Shown: piece after piece, positions 15,377-22,658 of the stretch | Layout of the letters: each line of letters begins with the position of its first letter | How positions within the stretch are numbered: the stretch's first letter is position 1 | NCBI GenBank assembly: GCA_031365725.1 | Contig: JANLYQ010000012.1 | Span: 1-64,000, forward strand | Direction of reading: 5' to 3' | DNA: 64,000 nt | DNA from: JANLYQ01 sp031365725 | GTDB lineage: Bacteria > Actinomycetota > Actinomycetes > JACCUZ01 | Position numbers and translations under genes: made by a program | Notes under the pieces: generated by a model | What the model was told of the DNA's origin: nothing | The model's database searches: none | The model's input: only the letters and a program-made list of their open reading frames with translations

Positions 15377-15784
15377 ATGCCTCCTAAGAGCCGACAAGGC
15401 GCGGGCACCAAGAAGGTGCGCCGCAAGGAGAAGAAGAACGTGGCCCACGGCCACGCGCACATCAAGAGCACGTTCAACAACACCATCGTGTCGATCACGG
15501 ACCCCATGGGCGCCGTGATCGCGTGGGCATCCGCCGGTCACGTGGGCTTCAAGGGCTCGCGCAAGTCGACGCCGTTCGCCGCGCAGATGGCTGCCGAGAG
15601 TGCCGCCCGCCGTGCCCAGGAGCACGGCATGCGCAAGGTGGACGTGTTCGTGAAGGGCCCGGGTTCGGGCCGCGAGACTGCGATCCGGTCGCTGCAGGCG
15701 GCCGGCCTCGAGGTCGGGACCATCCAGGACGTGACCCCCGTCCCCCACAACGGCTGCCGCCCTTCCAAGCGGCGTCGGGTCTGA
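15377..15784 (+). CDS. rpsK: 30S ribosomal protein S11
   Basis: S11 forms part of the 30S platform. The 135-residue product has the basic start KSRQGAGTKKVRRKEKKNVA, the conserved GHVGFKGSRKSTPFAAQMAA and the C-terminal DVTPVPHNGCRPSKRRRV. AGGAGA at 15361-15366 precedes the ATG. rpsD follows after 16 bases. Confidence 0.97.
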   Translation: MPPKSRQGAGTKKVRRKEKKNVAHGHAHIKSTFNNTIVSITDPMGAVIAWASAGHVGFKGSRKSTPFAAQMAAESAARRAQEHGMRKVDVFVKGPGSGRETAIRSLQAAGLEVGTIQDVTPVPHNGCRPSKRRRV

Positions 15785-15800
15785 GGCGGAGGAGACAACC

Positions 15801-16427
15801 ATGGCCAGATACACCGGACCGGACTGCAAGCGCTGCCGCCGCGAGAAGATGAAGCTGTTCCTCAAGGGCGCCAAGTGCGAGTCCCCGAAGTGCCCGATCG
15901 AGATCCGTCCCTACCCCCCGGGTGAGCACGGCCGCGGTCGTACGAAGGACAGCGAGTACCTGCTGCAGATGCGCGAGAAGCAGAAGTGCGCCCGCATCTA
16001 CGGCGTCCTGGAGAAGCAGTTCCGGGGCTACTACGACGAAGCCAACCGCAAGCAGGGCAAGACCGGTGAGAACCTGCTGCGCATCCTGGAGACGCGTCTC
16101 GACAACGTCGTCTACCGGGCCGGCTTCGCCAAGAGCCGTGACATGGCCCGACAGGTCGTGCGCCACGGTCACATCACGGTCAACGGCAAGAAGGTCGACA
16201 TCCCGTCGTTCCGCGTCAGCGAGAACGACATCGTCGAGGTGCGCGAGCGCTCGCTCGAGCTCACGCCGTTCGTCGTGGCGCGGGCCGAGGCCGGCGAGCG
16301 TGGCGTCCCGGCGTGGATCGAGGTCGTCCCCAACCGGATGCGCATCCTCGTGCACTCCCTCCCGGCCCGGCAGGTCATCGACACGCCGGTCCAGGAGCAG
16401 TTGATCGTCGAGCTCTACAGCAAGTAG
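15801..16427 (+). CDS. rpsD: 30S ribosomal protein S4, zinc type
   Basis: S4 initiates 16S rRNA assembly and helps fidelity. The 208-residue product starts MARYTGPDCKRCRREK and keeps four N-terminal Cys (C9, C12, C26, C31), so it is the zinc-binding form. The S4 RNA-binding domain lies around NVVYRAGFAKSRDMARQVVR. GGAGGAG at 15788-15794 sets the ATG. A strong hairpin follows its stop. Confidence 0.97.
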   Translation: MARYTGPDCKRCRREKMKLFLKGAKCESPKCPIEIRPYPPGEHGRGRTKDSEYLLQMREKQKCARIYGVLEKQFRGYYDEANRKQGKTGENLLRILETRLDNVVYRAGFAKSRDMARQVVRHGHITVNGKKVDIPSFRVSENDIVEVRERSLELTPFVVARAEAGERGVPAWIEVVPNRMRILVHSLPARQVIDTPVQEQLIVELYSK

Positions 16428-16433
16428 CACCAT

Positions 16434-16465
16434 CCCTGGGGCGGCAGACCGACGCCGCCCCAGGG
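16434..16465 (+). terminator. Perfect 12-pair hairpin between rpsD and rpoA
   Basis: CCCTGGGGCGGC (16434-16445) and GCCGCCCCAGGG (16454-16465) pair perfectly around an eight-base loop, seven bases after the rpsD stop. No T-run follows. It may be a U-less terminator or attenuator that lowers rpoA-rplQ transcription relative to the ribosomal genes, or an RNA-processing or S4-binding site; sequence alone does not decide. Confidence 0.6.
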
Positions 16466-16519
16466 TGCACAGCATCGCGAGGCGTCAAATAGCGGACGCC
16501 CGTGGAAAGGACACCTGAC

Positions 16520-17533
16520 GTGCTCATCGCCCAGCGCCCCACCCTGTCTGAAGAGGTCGTCGACGACTACCGCTCGCGGTTCGTCATCGAGCCGCTCGAG
16601 CCCGGCTTCGGCTACACGCTCGGCAACAGCCTTCGCCGCACGCTGCTGTCCTCGATCCCCGGTGCCTCGGTCACGAGCATCCGGGTCGACGGCGTCCTGC
16701 ACGAGTTCACCACCGTGCCCGGCGTCAAGGAGGACCTGACCGACATCATCCTGAACATCAAGGGTCTCGTCGTCAGCTCCGAGGTCGACGAACCGGTCGT
16801 GATGTACCTCCGCAAGCAGGGCCCCGGCCCGATCACCGCCGCCGACATCGCACCGCCCGCCGGTGTCGAGGTTCACAACCCCGACCTGCACATCGCGACG
16901 CTCAACGCCAAGGCGAAGCTCGAGATGGAACTGACCGTCGAGCGTGGCCGTGGCTACGTCTCCGCGGTGCAGAACAAGCAGCAGGGCCAGGAGATCGGCC
17001 GCATCCCGATCGACTCGATCTACTCGCCGGTCCTCAAGGTGACCTACAAGGTCGAGGCCACCCGCGTCGAGCAGCGCACCGACTTCGACAAGCTCATCGT
17101 CGACGTGGAGACCAAGCGCTCGATGCTGCCGCGCGACGCCATGGCCTCGGCCGGCAAGACGCTGGTCGAGCTGTTCGGTCTCGCCCGCGAGCTCAACGTC
17201 GAGGCCGAGGGCATCGACATGGGTCCGTCGCCGACCGACGCCGCACTCGCCGCCGACCTCGCCCTGCCGGTCGAGGACCTCGAGCTCACCGTGCGCTCGT
17301 ACAACTGCCTCAAGCGCGAAGGCATCCACACGGTCGGCGAGCTGGTCTCGCGCAGCGAGGCTGACCTGCTCGACATCCGCAACTTCGGCGCGAAGTCGAT
17401 CGACGAGGTCAAGGCCAAGCTGCACTCGATGGGCCTGGCACTCAAGGACAGCCCGCCCGGGTTCGACCCCAGCGCAGTGCTGGAGAACTACGGCGATGAC
17501 GACACGGCCTACGTCGAGGACGAGCAGTACTAG
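16520..17533 (+). CDS. rpoA: RNA polymerase subunit alpha
   Basis: Alpha dimerises to seed RNA polymerase assembly and its C-terminal domain contacts activators and UP elements. The 337-residue product has MLIAQRPTLSEEVVDDYRSR, the assembly motif GFGYTLGNSLRRTLLSSIPG, and a C-terminal domain around VEDLELTVRSYNCLKREGIH and ELVSRSEADLLDIRNFGAKS. The GTG at 16520 has GAAAGGA eight bases upstream; an upstream in-frame GTG at 16502 would place the ribosome site inside the gene. Confidence 0.97.
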   Translation: MLIAQRPTLSEEVVDDYRSRFVIEPLEPGFGYTLGNSLRRTLLSSIPGASVTSIRVDGVLHEFTTVPGVKEDLTDIILNIKGLVVSSEVDEPVVMYLRKQGPGPITAADIAPPAGVEVHNPDLHIATLNAKAKLEMELTVERGRGYVSAVQNKQQGQEIGRIPIDSIYSPVLKVTYKVEATRVEQRTDFDKLIVDVETKRSMLPRDAMASAGKTLVELFGLARELNVEAEGIDMGPSPTDAALAADLALPVEDLELTVRSYNCLKREGIHTVGELVSRSEADLLDIRNFGAKSIDEVKAKLHSMGLALKDSPPGFDPSAVLENYGDDDTAYVEDEQY

Positions 17534-17593
17534 GCGGCGGAATCGCCCGCGCCTTGAACTGACTCGTCGACCGAGAACTGGAGAAGTCTGACC

Positions 17594-18544
17594 ATGCCTA
17601 CCCCCACCAAGGGCGCCCGCCTCGGCGGCGGCCCGGCCCACGAGCGGCTGATGCTGGCGAACCTCGCCACCGCGCTGTTCGAGCACGGCCGGATCACGAC
17701 CACCGAGGCGAAGGCGAAGCGGCTGCGTCCGCTCGCCGAGCGGCTCATCACGTTCGCGAAGCGCGGTGACCTGCACGCGCGTCGTCGGGTGATGACCGTC
17801 GTGCGGGACAAGAGCGTCGTGCACGAGCTCTTCACCGTCATCGGTCCTCGGTTCGAGAGCCGGCAGGGTGGCTACACCCGCATCACCAAGATCGGCCCGC
17901 GCAAGGGCGACAACGCTCCGATGGCTGTCATCGAGCTGGTCGAGGCCCTCACGGCGGCGGCGCAGACCGTGCGTGAGGCCGAGGCGGCGACCACGCGGAC
18001 CGCGAAGAAGACCCCGGCGAAGAAGGCTGCTGCTCCGGCCGCCCCGGACACGACGGTTGACGAGACGGCGGCGGTCGAGGCTCCGGCCGAGATCCAGCCA
18101 CTGGCGAGCACCGGCGAGGCAGGGGCTGACACAGCGCCGTACGGCGAGGGTTCCTCGTCGGTCGAGGCCGACGGCTTCGACATCAAGGGCAACGACCAGT
18201 CGAAGATGTACCACGTTCCGGGCAGCCCGCACTACGACCGCACCGATGCCGAGGTCTGGTTCGCCAGCCCCGAGGCAGCCGAGGCGGCCGGCTTCGCCGC
18301 GACCGGCTGGGCGGTCGACCACCCTTACGGCGAGGCATCGCACGCCCCGCTCGAGGACGGCTCGGAGCCCGAGGGCTACCCCGTCAAGGGCAACGCCGAC
18401 TCGATGAAGTACCACACGCCGGAGAGCCCCTACTACGGCCGCACCGTGGCCGAGGTGTGGTTCAAGACGGCCGCCGACGCCGAGGCGGCCGGCTTTGCCG
18501 GCACCGCGGCCGACGAGGGCGCAGCCGACACCGACGAGTCCTGA
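17594..18544 (+). CDS. rplQ: 50S ribosomal protein L17 with a duplicated C-terminal module
   Basis: L17 lies near the tunnel exit. Residues 1-~125 match the family (MPTPTKGARLGGGPAHERLM, RGDLHARRRVMTVVRDKSVV, YTRITKIGPRKGDNAPMAVI). An Ala/Lys/Pro linker (~130-190) leads to two copies of a ~42-residue module at about 194-235 and 261-302. Each has the pattern G[FY]-x2-KGN-x2-S-x-[MK]YH-x-P-x-SP-x-Y-x-RT-x-AE-x-WF and AEAAGF. I associate this module with the actinobacterial sunset domain, but the name is from memory. The total of 316 residues is more than twice standard L17. The tail is very acidic, unlike a ribosomal protein. Confidence 0.95.
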   Translation: MPTPTKGARLGGGPAHERLMLANLATALFEHGRITTTEAKAKRLRPLAERLITFAKRGDLHARRRVMTVVRDKSVVHELFTVIGPRFESRQGGYTRITKIGPRKGDNAPMAVIELVEALTAAAQTVREAEAATTRTAKKTPAKKAAAPAAPDTTVDETAAVEAPAEIQPLASTGEAGADTAPYGEGSSSVEADGFDIKGNDQSKMYHVPGSPHYDRTDAEVWFASPEAAEAAGFAATGWAVDHPYGEASHAPLEDGSEPEGYPVKGNADSMKYHTPESPYYGRTVAEVWFKTAADAEAAGFAGTAADEGAADTDES

Positions 18545-18546
18545 CA

Positions 18547-18570
18547 AGCAGCACGAGCAGCACGAGCAGC
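18547..18570 (+). repeat. Nine-base tandem repeat after rplQ
   Basis: AGCAGCACG at 18547-18555 and 18556-18564 is followed by a partial third copy, AGCAGC. It fills most of the 35-base gap to truA. One of several short tandem duplications just behind gene ends in this window. Confidence 0.6.
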
Positions 18571-18579
18571 GCCCCGCAC

Positions 18580-19464
18580 GTGACCGAGCCCGCTGTCCCC
18601 GACCTGGGGGACGGCGGGCTCGTGCGTCTGCGGCTCGACCTGGGCTACGACGGCACCGACTTCTCCGGTTGGGCGGTCCAACCCGGACGCCGGACGGTGC
18701 AGCACGAGGTGGAAGCCGGGTTGGCGCTGGTCCTGCGCCTGCCGTCGGTGCGCGTCACCTGTGCGGGCCGGACCGACGCAGGGGTGCACGCCCGTGGGCA
18801 GGTGGTCCACCTCGACGTGCCCGCCGCGCTGCTGTCGCCGTACGGCGGTGAGCTGCGAGGACTCGGCCGTCGCATCGCCGGGGTGCTGCCGGCGGACGTG
18901 GGCCTGCGCGCGGTGACGGTGGCGCCGCCGGGCTTCGACGCGCGGTTCTCCCCGCTGTGGCGGCGCTACGCCTACCGGCTGGACGACGGGCCCTTCGGGC
19001 CGGATCCGCTGCGCCGTCACGACGTGGCCACCCACCCGGGTCCGCTCGACGTCGTAGCGATGGACGCAGCCAGCACGAGTCTGTTGGGCGAGCAGGACTT
19101 CGCGGCGTTCTGTCGTCCGCGGGAGGGCGCGACAACCGTGCGCACCCTGCTGGAGCTGTCCTGGACGCGGACCACTTCCGGGCTCGTGGTGGCGCGGGTT
19201 GTCGCCGACGCGTTCTGCCACAGCATGGTGCGGGCGCTGGTGGGTGCGTGCGTTGCCGTGGGTTCTGGTCGGCGAGAGGTGGCGTGGCCGGTGCAGGTCC
19301 TGGCCGGGAGGGTGCGTCCGCCGGACGTGACCGTGATGGCTGCGCGCGGTCTCACGCTGGAGGAGGTCGGCTTTCCCGACGACGCCGAGGTGGCGGCGCG
19401 CGCCGCGGCGACCCGCCGACTGCGGGTCCCGCTCGTCCCGGTGCCGGGCACGGGACCGGCGTGA
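18580..19464 (+). CDS. truA: tRNA pseudouridine synthase A
   Basis: Converts U38-U40 of tRNA anticodon arms to pseudouridine. The 294-residue product has RLDLGYDGTDFSGWAVQPG near the start and the catalytic Asp in CAGRTDAGVHA (D66 from this start), then the C-terminal EQDFAAFCRPREG and HSMVRALVGACVAVG. The start GTG at 18580 has no clear ribosome site; GTG at 18619 is an alternative. It follows rplQ as in other actinomycetes, and its stop overlaps the next GTG. Confidence 0.95.
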   Translation: MTEPAVPDLGDGGLVRLRLDLGYDGTDFSGWAVQPGRRTVQHEVEAGLALVLRLPSVRVTCAGRTDAGVHARGQVVHLDVPAALLSPYGGELRGLGRRIAGVLPADVGLRAVTVAPPGFDARFSPLWRRYAYRLDDGPFGPDPLRRHDVATHPGPLDVVAMDAASTSLLGEQDFAAFCRPREGATTVRTLLELSWTRTTSGLVVARVVADAFCHSMVRALVGACVAVGSGRREVAWPVQVLAGRVRPPDVTVMAARGLTLEEVGFPDDAEVAARAAATRRLRVPLVPVPGTGPA

Positions 19465-20123
19465 CGACCAGCCCGGCGCGTGAGCAGCTGCTGGTCGAGC
19501 TTGCGGCGCGGGTGCTGGCGCTGCCGACGGGAGCGGCCAGACTGGTCGCCGTGGACGGCATGTCCGGGGTGGGCAAGACGACACTGGCCGCCGAGGTGGC
19601 GGTCGTGGTGTCAGGTGCCGGTCGTCCGGTCGTGCCCATCTCCTACGATGCCTTCCACCAGGCGACCGAGGTACGTCGGCGGCAGGACCGACTGTCGGCC
19701 GCGGGCTATCTCGAGGACTCCTACGACCCGGCCGCGCTGCGTCGGTTGGTGATCGACCCCGCGCGGGCCGGGGCGCCCGTGGTCCCCGGCAGCCACGACC
19801 TCGCGGCGGATGTTGCTGTCAGCCCGACTGCTGTCGGCGTACCGCTGGACGGGGTGGTGATCGTCGAGGGGGAGTTCCTGCTGGGGGACGACCTGGGGGA
19901 TGCGTGGGACCTCGGTGTGCTGCTGGTCGCCGAGCCGACGGCGGTGCTGGCGCGCGCCGTCGTCCGCGACGCCGACCTCGGCTCGCCGGAGCAGGTGCGC
20001 GAGCTGTACCTGCGGCGCTACCTGGGGGCGTGGTCGCTGTACGAGGAGCGGCAGGACCCGTGGTCGCGGGCCGATGTGGTGGTGGACCTGACTGACCCGG
20101 ACGCGCCGCGGCTGCTCGGCTGA
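19461..20123 (+). CDS. Uridine-kinase-like P-loop protein
   Basis: The 220-residue product has a P-loop G33-T40 (GMSGVGKT), then PISYDAFHQATEVRRRQDR and DSYDPAALRRLVIDPAR, a layout seen in uridine kinase/phosphoribulokinase-like proteins, where the phosphate acceptor is held after the P-loop. The VVIVEGEFLLGDDL stretch fits the usual hhEG motif. The true substrate is unknown; it could be uridine or another small alcohol. GTG overlaps the truA stop (GTGA), so it is co-translated with truA. A bidirectional terminator covers its stop codon. Confidence 0.75.
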   Translation: MTTSPAREQLLVELAARVLALPTGAARLVAVDGMSGVGKTTLAAEVAVVVSGAGRPVVPISYDAFHQATEVRRRQDRLSAAGYLEDSYDPAALRRLVIDPARAGAPVVPGSHDLAADVAVSPTAVGVPLDGVVIVEGEFLLGDDLGDAWDLGVLLVAEPTAVLARAVVRDADLGSPEQVRELYLRRYLGAWSLYEERQDPWSRADVVVDLTDPDAPRLLG

Positions 20124-20148
20124 CGGCGACCGGCGCCGAGGTCAGCCG
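20117..20148. terminator. Bidirectional terminator spanning two convergent stop codons
   Basis: CGGCTGAC (20117-20124) and GTCAGCCG (20141-20148) form an eight-pair stem that contains the stop codons of the kinase-like gene (+) and of the next gene (-). The 16-base loop can pair further inside (GGCG/CGCC). There is no T-run on either strand. Confidence 0.5.
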
Positions 20149-20432
20149 CGGACCTCGTTGGCGACCTCGAAGCCGACCTCGTCGGGCGGCACCTCGAACC
20201 CGCCGGGGATGCCGGCTGCCATCGTCGGGTTGAGAACGGTGTCGCGGAACGTCTCCCAACTCTGCTGGGACTCGTGGATCGCCACGATGGTCCAGCCATC
20301 CGTGGAAGGCCCTGCGGCGTGGAACACCTGACCGGGCGGCAGACCGCCCCCGGCCGGGTGCACCGCTGCGAGGGATGCCTCGTACTGCTGCTGGGTTCCG
20401 CCCGTGAACCGGTGGACGATGGCGTATGACAT
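20142..20432 (-). CDS. Small protein, dimeric alpha/beta-barrel-like
   Basis: A 96-residue soluble protein (MSYAIVHRFTGGTQQQYEAS at the start). The segment GWTIVAIHESQQSWETFRDT resembles the core of small ABM/ferredoxin-fold dimers, in which a sheet strand is followed by a W-x-s-x2-sw-x2-F helix. I do not recognise a specific family and give no reaction. The ATG at 20432 is chosen because GAGGAG lies just upstream on the minus strand (20439-20444); a GTG at 20450 is the longer alternative. It is convergent with the kinase-like gene. Confidence 0.6.
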   Translation of the reverse strand: MSYAIVHRFTGGTQQQYEASLAAVHPAGGGLPPGQVFHAAGPSTDGWTIVAIHESQQSWETFRDTVLNPTMAAGIPGGFEVPPDEVGFEVANEVRG

Positions 20433-20584
20433 GAGCGTCTCCTCGCGCACGACCCCGGGCGTCCCTCCGACTCGGTCGACGACGGTCTCGGCGGGGCTGA
20501 GCCGGACGCTACGCCCGTCCCTGACACCTGTCGATGGACAATTGCCCCGATCTCCTCGGGTTGCTGGACCGGCGGGTCGATGCC

Positions 20585-21406
20585 CTAGCGGGGTGGTCGG
20601 CTTGCTTGGGTCTGCGCCTCGGTGCCGGCGAAGCCCACCGATCGGTAGAGCCTGATGGCGAGGTAGTCGGGGTCGGCGACCATCACCAGGGTGCGCGCCC
20701 CCATCTCGTGCAGACCGACCAGTGACGCGTGGTAGACGAGGGTGCCTGCGAGTCCTCGGCCGCGGGCATCGGGTGCGGTCTCGACGGACTGGAAGCGCGC
20801 CAGCCCGTCACCGGCGTCGACCAGCCCCAGCTGGCTGACGAGGCGGTCACCGAGGAAGGCACCGAACCAGCGGGCGTGCCCCGCGGTGCAGAGCGCGCGG
20901 GCGGTCGCCGCTCTGGCCACGACGAACGGCCGGTGGTCCGCGGACCCGAACGTGCCTGCCTCGACGTCCTCGGCGTCGCAGGCCAGGCGGACCTCGACGC
21001 TCTGCGCCCAGTCGTCCTCGCTCTCCAGCGTGCGCACGACGGCGTCCGCAGTGGGGTGCGCGGGTGGGTGCACCGTTGTCGCGGTCATCACCGTCGAGGT
21101 CTCGACCGTGAAACCCCGGTCGGGGCTCCGGAGGTGGGTGAGCAGCTCGTCGGCCGGCACGGTCGAGGTGCCATCGAAGCCGAGGGCAATGTGGCGGGCG
21201 GTCGGGTGCTCGGCAGCGAATCGGTCCAGCCAGCCGTCCAGGTCCTCGACGTGTGGGGGCGCGGGCAGCAGCAGGAAGTTGCCCCACCAGAACGTCGGGT
21301 TGTCCGGCGTGTGCACGACGAGATGGTCGCCGCGGTCGGTGACCGTGCTGCCACCGAGCCGGAGCAGGGCGAGGTCGGTGCGGAAGCCCAGCGACATCAC
21401 GTCCAT
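20585..21406 (-). CDS. GNAT-family N-acetyltransferase
   Basis: A 273-residue protein. The C-terminal half carries the acetyl-CoA-binding motif A as SVETAPDARGRGLAGTLV followed by a helix and the typical strand ARTLVMVADPDYLAIRLYRS with VGF. The N-terminal half (WWGNFLLLPAPPHVEDLDGW) is less conserved and may be a degenerate second GNAT fold. The substrate is unknown. The ATG has no ribosome site but has TAGGTT six bases upstream, suggesting a leaderless transcript. Confidence 0.75.
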   Translation of the reverse strand: MDVMSLGFRTDLALLRLGGSTVTDRGDHLVVHTPDNPTFWWGNFLLLPAPPHVEDLDGWLDRFAAEHPTARHIALGFDGTSTVPADELLTHLRSPDRGFTVETSTVMTATTVHPPAHPTADAVVRTLESEDDWAQSVEVRLACDAEDVEAGTFGSADHRPFVVARAATARALCTAGHARWFGAFLGDRLVSQLGLVDAGDGLARFQSVETAPDARGRGLAGTLVYHASLVGLHEMGARTLVMVADPDYLAIRLYRSVGFAGTEAQTQASRPPR

Positions 21407-21412
21407 GTCCAG

Positions 21413-21418
21413 AACCTA
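21413..21418 (-). promoter_or_regulatory. Candidate leaderless -10 for the GNAT gene
   Basis: On the minus strand TAGGTT is followed by six bases and the ATG. With a start 6-7 bases after the -10 the transcript would begin at the start codon. No -35 is evident. Confidence 0.4.
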
Positions 21419-21493
21419 CCGACGTGGCGGGCGCTGCAGCCAGGACGTTTCCTGCAGCGAGGCTGCCGCGGTCGGGCGGCGATGCGGCCGACT

Positions 21494-21542
21494 GCTCCGG
21501 AGAGGAATCGGTCTGTAAACCATGGCGAACTGTCTCCGGAGC
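21494..21542. repeat. Repeat B, copy 1 (49-base inverted-repeat element)
   Basis: GCTCCGGAGA (21494-21503) and TCTCCGGAGC (21533-21542) are perfect ten-base inverted arms around a 29-base centre that begins GGAATCGG. Copy 2 is at 21745-21793. The 516-base stretch from 21419 to 21934 holds no gene I can support; it consists largely of these elements and the A repeats. Confidence 0.75.
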
Positions 21543-21652
21543 GGGGCTAGTCCACCCGACGCATCCAAGCGGAAACGCTTTCGAGATGTGCCTTGCCGAA
21601 ACCCGAGCAGTTGGCCCGTTGCCGACTCATCGAGTGGCGCCATCTGGCTGCC

Positions 21653-21722
21653 TGCCCTCCTCCACTGGCGGAAGGTGGCTGTCGACCGGCCCGCGGGACG
21701 ACCACATGGCGCCACTCGCGGC
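21653..21722. repeat. Repeat A, copy 1 (about 70 bases)
   Basis: Begins TGCCCTCCTCCACTGGCGG and ends at CGCCACTCGCGGC. It matches copy 2 (21830-21900) over its whole length with about three mismatches and one indel. An inverted 17-base piece, CGAGTGGCGCCATCTGG, lies just upstream at 21631-21647 and is the exact reverse complement of 21880-21896 in copy 2. Confidence 0.75.
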
Positions 21723-21744
21723 GGGCGACGTGCGACAGACCGCC

Positions 21745-21793
21745 GCTCCGGAGAGGAATCGGCCTGCCGCACGTGCCGCATGCTCTCCGGAGC
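21745..21793. repeat. Repeat B, copy 2
   Basis: Same size (49 bases) and same perfect ten-base arms as copy 1: GCTCCGGAGA at 21745-21754 and TCTCCGGAGC at 21784-21793. The first eight bases of the centre, GGAATCGG, are also kept, while the rest has diverged. Conserved arms with a diverged loop suggest selection or spread as a structured element. Confidence 0.75.
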
Positions 21794-21829
21794 AAGGATG
21801 TCCGTGGTTGTCCACCAGGAGTTCCTCGT

Positions 21830-21900
21830 TGCCCTCGTCCACTGGCGGAAGGTGGCTGTCGACCGGCCCTGCGCGACGACCAGATGGCGCCACTCGCGGC
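21830..21900. repeat. Repeat A, copy 2
   Basis: Near-identical to copy 1, offset by 177-178 bases. It is followed by CGCCGCTC, the beginning of a third B element that breaks off at 21919. The order B-A-B-A-(B) suggests duplication of an A-B unit. Confidence 0.75.
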
Positions 21901-21934
21901 AGCGACTGTCCGCCGCTCAGGGGGTTGTCGGCGG

Positions 21935-22498
21935 TCACGCTTGGGCGCTGAAGTCCACATCGGCGGTGGCGATCGTGCCTGCCGTCCGGCCGGGTGCCCG
22001 GTGGCCGGACCAGTACATGTTGGTGTGCGAGATGACCTGCTCCGGCGGCGGTGCGCCCCATTCGCTGAGGTCCTCGGTGGTGTGCGCGTCAGCCACCAGG
22101 GTCGCGTCGTAGCCCCGCGTGATCGCCCCGTGCAGGGTGGACCGGATGCACTCGTCGGTCTGCGCGCCGGTGACCACCAGCCGGCCGACCTCGAGGTTGG
22201 CGAGCACCGCCTCGAGGTCGGTGTCCTCGAACGAGTCGGCGAAGGTCTTGTGGACCAGCGGCTCCGACTCGTCGCGGCCAAGCTCGTCGACGTACTGCCA
22301 AGCGCTCGACCCCCGCGGCATCCCGCCCTCATCGGAGTGGGCCACCCAGACCACGGGCACCTGCTCTGCCCGGGCCTTGTCGACAAGGACCGCGATGTTG
22401 GCGACGACCCGGTCGCGTTCGTGCGCCTCGCCCACCACGCCGTTCTGCACGTCGATGATGAGCAGCGCGGTCCGCGGTCGACCAGTCAGAGTTGTCAT
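21935..22498 (-). CDS. Isochorismatase-like cysteine hydrolase
   Basis: A 187-residue alpha/beta hydrolase of the isochorismatase/nicotinamidase superfamily. The catalytic triad is visible: D16 (LLIIDVQNG), K84 (VHKTFADSF) and C117 (GAQTDECIRSTLHGAITRGY, with the usual cis-peptide region before Cys). The substrate cannot be read from sequence. The ATG at 22498 is set by GGAGG just upstream on the minus strand; longer upstream frames are not supported. It is divergent from the ABC-F gene. Confidence 0.85.
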   Translation of the reverse strand: MTTLTGRPRTALLIIDVQNGVVGEAHERDRVVANIAVLVDKARAEQVPVVWVAHSDEGGMPRGSSAWQYVDELGRDESEPLVHKTFADSFEDTDLEAVLANLEVGRLVVTGAQTDECIRSTLHGAITRGYDATLVADAHTTEDLSEWGAPPPEQVISHTNMYWSGHRAPGRTAGTIATADVDFSAQA

Positions 22499-22644
22499 GA
22501 TGTCCTCCGTCTCTACCTGTGCCTGCACAACACCGTGGGTGGGGTGACCGACAACGGCGGCCACCGGTCTTGGCCGCGTCCCAAGAACGCCGGATATTGC
22601 ACAGGCGCGAGGAAACGGGGTCGCGTCCGCCTGGGTGGGTCGAC

Positions 22645-22650
22645 CAGACT
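22645..22650 (+). promoter_or_regulatory. Candidate leaderless -10 for the ABC-F gene
   Basis: CAGACT is followed by eight bases and the GTG at 22659; there is no ribosome site. The 160-base divergent gap should also hold the cysteine hydrolase promoter. Confidence 0.35.
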
Positions 22651-22658
22651 GGTGCGCC

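Noticed and set aside
16415..18547. Long minus-strand frame opposite rpoA and rplQ
   Set aside because: Shadow of conserved genes; no start signal and no recognisable domain.
21416..21781. Minus-strand frame of about 120 codons across the repeat mosaic
   Set aside because: It reads through repeats A and B with Arg/Ser-rich low-complexity sequence and no start signal; the repeats explain it better.
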